A DNA stretch of 54,236 bases from Hyphomicrobiales bacterium (GTDB taxonomy: Bacteria > Pseudomonadota > Alphaproteobacteria > Rhizobiales > Rhizobiaceae). The notes beneath the pieces were generated by a model, which saw only the letters and a list, made by a program, of their open reading frames with translations, was not told where the DNA came from and made no database searches. A program made the position numbers and the translations under genes. The stretch covers positions 3,948 to 58,183 of the forward strand of contig UCKM01000023.1 in NCBI GenBank assembly GCA_900473175.1. Direction: 5' to 3'. How positions within the stretch are numbered: the stretch's first letter is position 1; each line of letters begins with the position of its first letter. Of the stretch, positions 47,631 to 54,236 are shown piece after piece.

Positions 47631-49160
47631 ATGCTGCATTGCGGGGCTTTTCCGTCCGTTGTACCGTCTGCCAGAAGCGTTTGTGAAGTTCAAGATGTCC
47701 TCGAGGTCCACTCCATTTTTCGCGCTGTCATCAACATCTGCTCAAGGTTCGGCCTGGTCATGGCAGCGACCATGCTCGTTCCGGCTTTGGTCGACCTGCA
47801 TAGTGGCAACGGCGACTGGATCGTCTTTGCCAAATCGGCGATCCTGGCCGGCGTTCTCTGCGGACTGATCAGCCTCGCGACGCATAATCCTGAGATCCGG
47901 TTCAGCCCTCGCCTTGGCTTCCTGCTGATTGTCGCGATCTGGTTGACGGCCGCGGTACTAGGCTCGCTGCCATTCATCTTCTCGCCGCTTCCTATCAGCA
48001 TCATCAAAGCTTTCTTTGAATCGATGTCAGGCATTACCTCGACTGGAGCGACGGTTCTGACCGGGCTCGACACAATGCCGCGCGGCATCCTTATGTGGCG
48101 TTCGCTGCTCTGCTGGTTCGGTGGCCTCGGCTTCATCGGATTGGGCCTCCTGCTTCTACCAGCGCTGCGGGTCGGCGGCATTCAGCTTCTGCACATGGAA
48201 TCTTCTGACAAATCCGAGAAAGTGCTGCCGCGCATCCATCAGATCGCCACGGGCATCGTCCTCGCCTATGTCAGTCTGACCCTTCTGTGCACGCTGCTTT
48301 ATTTTGCTGCCGGCATGGGCATGTTCGACGCCATCAACCACGGCATGACCACTGTAGCTACCGCCGGCTTTTCCACCCATGATTCATCGCTGGGCTTTTA
48401 TGCCCATAACCGCGCCATCCTCATCATCGCAACGATCTTCATGATCCTCGGCGCCCTGCCGTTCGTGCTGTACATCAAAGCGGTGATGCCGCAGCGCCAG
48501 ATGTCGCTTCGCGACCCGCAGGTGACGCTTTTTTTCATCATAATCATTGGCTTCAGCCTGTTTCTTGCTGTTGGCTTGCGGATCGAGACCGGCATCGGCT
48601 TCGGTGATGCCCTGATTGCGGCGTCCTTCAACCTCGTATCAGTCATCACGACGACCGGCTTCGTCACTGAAGATTATACGCTGTGGGGCGCCGAAGCGCT
48701 CGGCATCTTCTTCCTCGTTACCTTCATCGGCAGTTGCTCCGGCTCGACCTCCGGCGGCATCAAGGTCAACCGGCTCATCATCCTGTGGCAATTGGCGTCC
48801 GCCAACCTGACCCGGTTGATCATGCCAAATGCCATTCTGAAGATGCGCTACGGACGCTCCGAAATCTCTCAGGAGGTGGCGCAATCCGCCCTGCTGTTCA
48901 TCTTCCTCTATATGGCCTCGCTCGTCGTTGGAGCGACGGTCCTTGCCATGCTCGGCAATGATCTCGGCACAGCCTTCAGCGGCGCGTTGACGGCGCTCTC
49001 CAATGTCGGGCCCGGCTTTGGGGAAACGATCGGTCCCGCCGGAAATTTCTCGACGATCGGCGATCCGTCCCTGCTCGTTCTCAGCTACCTGATGCTTGCC
49101 GGGCGGCTCGAGATCATCACCGTCGTCATCCTGTTCACCCGCCGTTTCTGGAGCAGGTAA
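47631..49160 (+). CDS. trkH: TrkH-family potassium uptake transporter subunit
   Basis: A 509-residue K+ transporter with eight or more membrane helices and four selectivity-loop regions of the TrkH/KtrB fold: MSGITSTGATVLTG, HGMTTVATAGFSTHD, LVSVITTTGFVTEDY and TALSNVGPGFGET. The glycine in each loop is intact. The TSGGIKVNRLIILWQL block follows the third. The start ATG at 47631 has no strong ribosome site, and the first 30 residues look unlike the family; a start nearer AVINICSRFGLV is possible. No trkA lies adjacent. Confidence 0.9.
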   Translation: MLHCGAFPSVVPSARSVCEVQDVLEVHSIFRAVINICSRFGLVMAATMLVPALVDLHSGNGDWIVFAKSAILAGVLCGLISLATHNPEIRFSPRLGFLLIVAIWLTAAVLGSLPFIFSPLPISIIKAFFESMSGITSTGATVLTGLDTMPRGILMWRSLLCWFGGLGFIGLGLLLLPALRVGGIQLLHMESSDKSEKVLPRIHQIATGIVLAYVSLTLLCTLLYFAAGMGMFDAINHGMTTVATAGFSTHDSSLGFYAHNRAILIIATIFMILGALPFVLYIKAVMPQRQMSLRDPQVTLFFIIIIGFSLFLAVGLRIETGIGFGDALIAASFNLVSVITTTGFVTEDYTLWGAEALGIFFLVTFIGSCSGSTSGGIKVNRLIILWQLASANLTRLIMPNAILKMRYGRSEISQEVAQSALLFIFLYMASLVVGATVLAMLGNDLGTAFSGALTALSNVGPGFGETIGPAGNFSTIGDPSLLVLSYLMLAGRLEIITVVILFTRRFWSR

Positions 49161-49260
49161 TCGCGAAGCTGTTTGCAACCGGCGAGGGATACATTACACA
49201 AGCAGCAGGAATCGCTTATGTATGATGCATTTACGATCTGAGACAGGATAGAACCAAGCC

Positions 49261-49731
49261 ATGCCTTTGAAGGCTGAACTGGACGCGATCGACTGGAAAA
49301 TCCTGAAACAATTGCAGGATAATGGCCGCATCACCAATGTGGAGCTCGCCGAGCGCGTCGGCATCTCCGCGCCGCCCTGTTTGCGCCGCGTGCGTAAGCT
49401 TGAGGAAAGTGGCGTCATCCAGGGCTACCGGGCAATCCTCAACGGCTCGGTGCTCGGTCAGGATATCGTCGCCTTCTGCATGATCCGCCTGCATCGCCAG
49501 TCCGATGCGGACCTTAAGAGTTTTGCCGAGAAAACGCAGAACTGGACACTGGTCCGCCGCGCCTGGATGGTCTCGGGCGAGTCGGATTTCCTGCTCCATT
49601 GCGTTGCCAGTGACCTTTCCACGTTCCAGAACTTCGTTATCGAGGACCTGACCTCGACGCCGAATGTTGATTCCGTGCGCACCTCGCTGACGATCCGCTC
49701 GGTCAAGAACGAACCATTGATGGTGCTTTAA
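49261..49731 (+). CDS. Lrp/AsnC-family transcriptional regulator
   Basis: A 156-residue regulator: helix-turn-helix NVELAERVGISAPPCLRRVRKLEESG followed by a RAM domain (VSGESDFLLHCVASD). This is the second Lrp-type protein in the window and differs clearly from the one at 33.2 kb. It lies between trkH and lpsB/greA, a common rhizobial position, 100 bases after trkH. Effector unknown. Confidence 0.93.
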   Translation: MPLKAELDAIDWKILKQLQDNGRITNVELAERVGISAPPCLRRVRKLEESGVIQGYRAILNGSVLGQDIVAFCMIRLHRQSDADLKSFAEKTQNWTLVRRAWMVSGESDFLLHCVASDLSTFQNFVIEDLTSTPNVDSVRTSLTIRSVKNEPLMVL

Positions 49732-49752
49732 ACTGCCCGCTGAAATATCCCT

Positions 49753-50790
49753 TCAGCTCGCAAACATTTGCTCGTAGACGCGAAGGATGCTGGCGGCCTC
49801 TTTCTGCAACGGAAAATTCGCGCGCACGTGGGCAAGCCCTGCCTTGCCGACCTCTTCGCACCGGACTGGGTCGGCAAGATAGGGAGCGATCGCTTGCTCA
49901 AGCGCCTTGCCGTCGCCTGCGGCAACGACGCTGCCAGTTTCAGGTCCGATCATCTCGGCATAGGCGCCCGCATCGCTGGCCACGACGGCGGTCTGCGATG
50001 CCATTGCTTCAAGCGGCGTCAGCCCGAACCCCTCGTTGCGCGAGGGAGCGACGTAAAGCGACATGCGGCGAAACCAGATTCGCACGTCCGGTACTTCGCC
50101 AAGAAAGACGATACGATCGCTGAGCCCCGCAGCTGCGATCTTGTCGCGCAGCGCCTGTTCGAACGCCTTGTTTTCGACTGTCGTGCGCCCGGTCATGATC
50201 GCCGTCCACTGCGGATAGTGCGGCAGAAGATTGATCATGGCATCGACAAAAAGATCGGTGCCCTTCGAATGGCGGATACGACCTGAACAGCCGACCAGAT
50301 ATTGCCCAGGCAGACCCGACGCTGCGAAGCGATCTTCGGCATCGCGCGGTGGATGGAACCGTTCGGTATCGACGCCATGCATGATGACCGTATGCGGAAC
50401 TTTCAGGAAACTGCCGGATTTGCCGCTTGTCGCAATCACGGCATTCATCTGCCGGATCAGCCATTTGGTGAAGGGTTTGTGGTCGCGTTGCGCCGCCGAG
50501 GTGAAGAGGAGTTTCAGCTTCATGCGCAGCACCGAACGCATGAGAATGCCGGCGATCATTTCCGTGTTGCGCCGGGCGTGCCAGATGCGAAAGGGCCGCG
50601 TTCGCGGCTTCAACCACAGGCCAGGCAAGGACGACCAGCCGATCCTTGGCAGATCGTCCGGTAATCCCGGTCCCAACGTCGCGATTTTGAGACCGTTCAG
50701 CCGTTGCAGTGGGATAAGCTGGATGATGGTCGAGGTAACGCCCGAAAGCTTGTGCTTGAAATTTGGAGCGATCACCTCGACGCTGCTCAC
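49753..50790 (-). CDS. lpsB: LPS core glycosyltransferase LpsB/LpcC (GT4)
   Basis: A 345-residue GT4 glycosyltransferase. From the GTG at 50790 it opens VSSVEVIAPNFKHKLSGVTS, as in rhizobial LpcC/LpsB, which adds mannose to the LPS inner core. The C-terminal GT-B half shows YLVGCSGRIRHSKGTDLFVD and the UDP/GDP-sugar-binding EGFGLTPLEAMASQTAVVAS. It follows greA by 19 bases. The frame extends upstream to 50871 inside greA without support. Confidence 0.88.
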   Translation of the reverse strand: MSSVEVIAPNFKHKLSGVTSTIIQLIPLQRLNGLKIATLGPGLPDDLPRIGWSSLPGLWLKPRTRPFRIWHARRNTEMIAGILMRSVLRMKLKLLFTSAAQRDHKPFTKWLIRQMNAVIATSGKSGSFLKVPHTVIMHGVDTERFHPPRDAEDRFAASGLPGQYLVGCSGRIRHSKGTDLFVDAMINLLPHYPQWTAIMTGRTTVENKAFEQALRDKIAAAGLSDRIVFLGEVPDVRIWFRRMSLYVAPSRNEGFGLTPLEAMASQTAVVASDAGAYAEMIGPETGSVVAAGDGKALEQAIAPYLADPVRCEEVGKAGLAHVRANFPLQKEAASILRVYEQMFAS

Positions 50791-50809
50791 GGTATCGAAC
50801 GACACCGGA

Positions 50810-51283
50810 TCAGACGAATCTGAAACCGATGATTTCGTAGGAGCGCGCGCCGCCAGGTGCATTGACTTCAATCGTATCGCCTTCGCTCTTGCCGATCAGC
50901 GCACGCGCAATCGGCGACGAAATGGAAATCCGCCCCGCCTTGGGATCGGCTTCCTGATCGCCGACGATCTGGTAGATCCGCTTTTCTTCCGTGTCTTCGT
51001 CGATTAGATGGATCGTGGCGCCAAATTTGATCTTGTCGCCGGACAGTTTCGAAATATCGATGATCTCGGCACGCGCAGTGTAATCTTCGAGTTCGCCAAC
51101 GCGACCCTCATTGTGGCTCTGCGCCTCCTTGGCGGCATGATACTCGGCATTTTCCGACAGGTCGCCATGGGCGCGCGCTTCCGAAATTGCCTGGATGATG
51201 CGTGGCCGCTCTTCCTGCTGACGCCAGCGCAATTCTTCCTTGAGCTTGTCAAATCCTGCCTGAGTCATCGGGACCTTTTCCAT
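50810..51283 (-). CDS. greA: Transcription elongation factor GreA
   Basis: A 157-residue factor that restarts backtracked RNA polymerase by cleaving the 3' RNA end. The N-terminal coiled coil carries the acidic tip [20 protein letters not shown] with D and E residues that coordinate Mg in the polymerase active site. The C-terminal FKBP-like domain follows ([16 protein letters not shown]). GGAGAGGA just before the ATG fixes the start. Same orientation as lpsB. Confidence 0.98.
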   Translation of the reverse strand: MEKVPMTQAGFDKLKEELRWRQQEERPRIIQAISEARAHGDLSENAEYHAAKEAQSHNEGRVGELEDYTARAEIIDISKLSGDKIKFGATIHLIDEDTEEKRIYQIVGDQEADPKAGRISISSPIARALIGKSEGDTIEVNAPGGARSYEIIGFRFV

Positions 51284-51571
51284 GTCCTCTCCTTTCGTCA
51301 TCAGTGTCGAGCGGGCTTCTTCAAAGGCCGCGCGGCACAAAAAGAAAACGGTCGCCGAAGCTCAAGACCTCGGAACCGTTCAGTCATACGTGGCTCAATA
51401 TAGCATTGTTTCCGGCAATTTCACGAAGAAAGTGGAAAATGTCGCGGCAAAGCTCCACGCCGAAAACTCGATCATCACGGAGCCGTGATTCACACCACTG
51501 TGACGCGACCGGACCGAGCGAGGCGTGCAAAATGCTGCATCAACCGCTCGAGCGGAGGAGAATCGCTGACA
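51284..51571. other. Divergent intergenic region greA / PQQ sugar dehydrogenase
   Basis: This 288-base stretch holds promoters for both directions. Short frames on the plus strand (51282-51488 and 51304-51696) have no ribosome site. GGAGGAG lies about eleven bases before the PQQ gene start. Confidence 0.4.
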
Positions 51572-52717
51572 ATGAAACCAATATCCGGCCTTGTATCCGC
51601 GATCACTTTCCCCTTGCTGCTGGCCCTCCCCTTCGCGGCGCATGCGAAAGATTTCAAGACGGAGGCGGTGACCGTCAGAGCGGAAACCATCGCTAAGGGA
51701 CTTGGTCACCCCTGGGGCCTTGCTTTCCTGCCTGATGGCGCGCTCCTTGTTACCGAGCGTGACGGCGCAATGAGGATCGTGACCGATGGCAAGCTTTCGA
51801 AACCGGTCGCCAATGTTCCGGATGTCGTCGTCAAGGGTGAAGGCGGACTTCTCGATGTCGCGCTGGCGCCGGATTTCGCCAAAAGCGGAACCATCTACTT
51901 CACCTACACGCAGCCCGGAACGACTGGCGTCGCGACAGCCTTGGCGCGGGCCAAGCTGGTGCGTGATCAGGGCAGCGCCGCCCTTGAAGACGTGACGGTA
52001 CTGCTTTCCCTGAAAAAGCGGACGACCAGAAATCAACATTTCGGTTCACGCATCGTCGTGATGCCGGACGGCAAGCTTTTCGTCACGATCGGTGACCAGG
52101 GCGATAGGGATCGCGCGCAGGATTTTAAGGATGAGGCAGGCTCCGTGCTCCGGATCAATTCGGATGGCAGCATACCGGCGGACAATCCCTTTGCCGACGG
52201 CAAGAAAGGTTTGGCCGATATCTGGTCGAAGGGTCACCGCAATCCGCAAGGCGCGGTTTGGGATCCGGTCACCAAGTCGCTCCTCACCATCGAACATGGG
52301 GCGATGGGCGGTGACGAGCTCAACCGCCCCGAAGCTGGAAAGAACTATGGCTGGCCCGTGATCACCTATGGCAAGGATTATTCGGGCGCGAAGATCGGCA
52401 TAGGCACCGCGGCCAAGGGCTATGAACAGCCGCTCTATTATTGGGATCCGTCGATCGCCCCCTCGGGACTTGTCGTCTACGAGGGAGCAATGTTTCCGGA
52501 ATGGCAAGGCGACCTGTTGGCCGGAGCGCTCAAATTCGAGATGCTTGTGCGCCTTGACCGCGATGACAAAGGCACGATCAAAAGCGAAGAACGCATGCTG
52601 AAGGGCGAGTTCGGGCGCATTCGTGATGTTCGCGTGGCGGCCGACGGCTCGATCTATCTCCTTACTGACGAGGACGATGGCAAGATCATCCGGTTGTCGC
52701 GCGCCAAAAGCAGCTGA
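51572..52717 (+). CDS. PQQ-dependent sugar dehydrogenase (Asd/YliI type)
   Basis: A 381-residue periplasmic six-bladed beta-propeller with a signal peptide (MKPISGLVSAITFPLLLALP, cleavage near AHA). Blade motifs HPWGLAFLPDGALLVTERDG, KSLLTIEHGAMGGDELNRPE and GKNYGWPVITYG match soluble aldose sugar dehydrogenases, in which these residues coordinate calcium and PQQ. Oxidises aldoses to lactones and passes electrons to the respiratory chain. The window contains no pqq biosynthesis genes. Confidence 0.92.
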   Translation: MKPISGLVSAITFPLLLALPFAAHAKDFKTEAVTVRAETIAKGLGHPWGLAFLPDGALLVTERDGAMRIVTDGKLSKPVANVPDVVVKGEGGLLDVALAPDFAKSGTIYFTYTQPGTTGVATALARAKLVRDQGSAALEDVTVLLSLKKRTTRNQHFGSRIVVMPDGKLFVTIGDQGDRDRAQDFKDEAGSVLRINSDGSIPADNPFADGKKGLADIWSKGHRNPQGAVWDPVTKSLLTIEHGAMGGDELNRPEAGKNYGWPVITYGKDYSGAKIGIGTAAKGYEQPLYYWDPSIAPSGLVVYEGAMFPEWQGDLLAGALKFEMLVRLDRDDKGTIKSEERMLKGEFGRIRDVRVAADGSIYLLTDEDDGKIIRLSRAKSS

Positions 52718-52797
52718 GACTTGCCGTCTCGAACGACAATCTGTACAGCAAATCCCATCGCGGACTTCAGGTGACCGCAGAACACTGTGGGACCAAC

Positions 52798-53688
52798 ATG
52801 ACGCATGTCCGCGCCAATCTTTTGCTGCTTGCCGCCGGGGCAATCTGGGGCTTCGGTTTCGTGGCGCAGGCGAGTGCCATGGACAGCGTCAGTCCGTTCA
52901 TGTTCATCGGCCTGCGCTTTGCGCTCGCTGCCCTGACCGTCGCGCCGCTGGCAATCCGCGAAGCGAGGGCTGCGACCAGCAAGCTGGCGCGTTCCGACTA
53001 TTATGGCTTTGCCTTCATTGGATTATTGCTTTTTACCGGCGCTGCGCTTCAGCAGATAGGCATGCAGACAACCTCCGTCACCAATGCCGGGTTTCTCACC
53101 GGCCTTTACGTTGTGATGGTCCCATTCCTGGCGGTCATCCTGTTCCGGCAGTGGCCTCACCCCATCGTCTGGCCTTGCGCCCTGACGGCGCTGGCCGGCA
53201 TTTATCTGTTGTCGGGCGGACGCCTCGAAGGTCTGACCACGGGTGATTGGCTGATCGTTGCCTGCGCCGTGTTCTGGGCATTACAGATTATCTTCATCAC
53301 ACGCATCGGCTCCGGCAGCGGCCGGCCGATCATGCTGTCGCTTGTGCAATTCACCCTGTGCGCGGTGCTCGGCCTCGCCGCAGCCTTCACTGTCGAGCAC
53401 AACGAATTTGCTTCGATCCTGGCAGCCGCGCCGGAAATTCTCTTTGCCGGCATTGTCTCCTCCGGCATTGCCTTTACCTTGCAGGCAGTCGGTCAGCGCT
53501 TCACCACGGCGCCGCAGGCGGCAATCATGCTGTCTTCGGAAGCGTTGTTCGCGGCACTCTTCGGCGCTCTTGTCCTCGGCGAGCGCATGACCAGCCAGGG
53601 TGCAGCAGGCTGCGCGCTCATCTTCGCCGCAATGATCACCGTCGAGCTGATCCCGGCCTTGCGCGAACGCGCTGGCGTCAGGCCTTGA
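52798..53688 (+). CDS. EamA/DMT-family transporter
   Basis: A 296-residue ten-helix drug/metabolite transporter with two EamA repeats: first ANLLLLAAGAIWGFGFVAQA, second DWLIVACAVFWALQIIFITR, and the C-terminal QAAIMLSSEALFAALFGALV signature. Start at MTHVRANL has GGGA upstream. Convergent with and overlapping by 11 bases the small DUF486 gene. Confidence 0.9.
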   Translation: MTHVRANLLLLAAGAIWGFGFVAQASAMDSVSPFMFIGLRFALAALTVAPLAIREARAATSKLARSDYYGFAFIGLLLFTGAALQQIGMQTTSVTNAGFLTGLYVVMVPFLAVILFRQWPHPIVWPCALTALAGIYLLSGGRLEGLTTGDWLIVACAVFWALQIIFITRIGSGSGRPIMLSLVQFTLCAVLGLAAAFTVEHNEFASILAAAPEILFAGIVSSGIAFTLQAVGQRFTTAPQAAIMLSSEALFAALFGALVLGERMTSQGAAGCALIFAAMITVELIPALRERAGVRP

Positions 53689-54028
53689 AGATCAGCGTTG
53701 CACCGCCTGCAATCAGCACGAAACCGGCAATGTGCTGCCAGGTGAACGATTCCTTCAGGTAAAACACCGAGAAGATGCTGAAGACAACCAGTGTGATCAC
53801 CTCCTGCATCGTCTTGAGCTCGGCTGTCGAATAGACCGTGTGGCCGATCCGATTGGCTGGAATGGCGAGCCAATACTCCATCAACGCAATACCCCAGCTG
53901 GCAAACACCACAAGCGCGAGTGGTGAAGCCGGATATTTCAGGTGGCCATACCAGGCGAAGGTCATGAAAACATTTGAGGCAATGAGCAATATGATCGGCG
54001 CAATGGAAGGCGAGAGAAAACTTTGCAT
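53678..54028 (-). CDS. DUF486 (DMT-superfamily) small membrane protein
   Basis: A 116-residue four-helix membrane protein. NVFMTFAWYGHLKYP and EYWLAIPANRIGHTVYSTAELK followed by QEVITLVVFSIFSVFYLKE are DUF486 hallmarks. Length is right for the family (about 110-120). The start MQSFLSPSIAPI is chosen because the upstream part of the frame (to 54190) is not membrane-like. Function unknown. Confidence 0.88.
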   Translation of the reverse strand: MQSFLSPSIAPIILLIASNVFMTFAWYGHLKYPASPLALVVFASWGIALMEYWLAIPANRIGHTVYSTAELKTMQEVITLVVFSIFSVFYLKESFTWQHIAGFVLIAGGATLIFKA

Positions 54029-54205
54029 GGTGTCGTCTTTCGGGAGGAGGCTGAATGCTGTTCGCAGTTGCAATAATGATTGCAGCAAAATCAAGCCGGT
54101 TCGATGTGATTGGGGCGAAGAGTGAGAACGCGTAGCAAGTTTCCCTTCCCCGCTCCAGAGGTGTGGCCTGCGGATCGCCTTGCATTTCACGATAGTTCAC
54201 ACGTG

Positions 54206-54236
54206 AGGGTGCCGCTACTTTCCCTCCCCCTTGTGG
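54206..54236. repeat. Partial copy of the CCCTCCCCCTTGTGG repeat at the window end
   Basis: AGGGTGCCGCTACTTTCCCT and following bases match 1974-2004 with one mismatch. The element continues beyond the window. Confidence 0.75.

Overview
The window comes from an alphaproteobacterium of the order Hyphomicrobiales (Rhizobiales), probably a Phyllobacterium/Ochrobactrum/Rhizobium-type organism. This is inferred from GC-rich coding style, an alphaproteobacterial rpoD with an acidic insert, the carB / lsrB-trxB / lpsB-greA neighbourhood known from Sinorhizobium and Brucella, an NfeR1-like (alpha-r14) small RNA, and CCTCCCCCTTGTGG palindromic repeats of rhizobial type. No rRNA, tRNA, CRISPR array, prophage or intact insertion sequence was found.

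Layout. 1-4.6 kb: the end of an OmpA-family protein, a YqhA-type membrane protein, a palindromic repeat, and rpoD on the minus strand. 4.6-6.6 kb: dnaG. 6.6-29.4 kb: an accessory-looking block between dnaG and yqeY. It holds a Na/Pi cotransporter behind a likely Pho box, an RTX calcium-binding protein, a HAD phosphatase, a DUF1003 protein, an NfeR1-like anti-Shine-Dalgarno sRNA, and a two-component system co-transcribed with a membrane-anchored tyrosine phosphatase beside an ArnT-like glycosyltransferase. It also holds a beta-glucan-synthase-type operon (membrane fusion protein, periplasmic alpha/alpha-toroid enzyme, processive GT2 synthase). Facing that operon is a second operon with a molybdopterin-fold periplasmic protein, a GGDEF-EAL protein and an FkbM methyltransferase. 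A small cytochrome c pair ends the block. 29.4-39.5 kb: yqeY, carA, a drug-efflux MFS protein, an AKR remnant, an Lrp regulator with a divergent Asp/Glu racemase, a YpfJ-type metalloprotease, and carB behind an attenuator-like terminator. 39.6-42.1 kb: a Phd/VapC toxin-antitoxin pair and an SbmA/YddA-like ABC protein whose ATPase motifs are eroded. 42.5-54.2 kb: cspA, a GST, aspartate aminotransferase, a second anti-Shine-Dalgarno sRNA candidate, lsrB, trxB, trkH, an Lrp regulator, lpsB, greA, a PQQ sugar dehydrogenase and two small-molecule/DMT membrane proteins.

How it works together. The core genes cover transcription (rpoD, greA), replication priming (dnaG), carbamoyl phosphate synthesis (carA, carB) and redox control (trxB, lsrB). 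The accessory block is mostly about the cell surface: a c-di-GMP-associated exopolysaccharide synthase, a lipid A/glycolipid glycosyltransferase next to a two-component system, and a secreted RTX protein. The best candidate for a poorly described system is the pair of facing operons at 19.2-27.5 kb, in which a BcsA/BgsA/CrdS-like synthase carries a degenerate PilZ-like tail and a complete GGDEF-EAL protein lies next to it. The two sRNA candidates with CCUCCUCCC loops, one directly upstream of the end of lsrB, are the other main point of interest.
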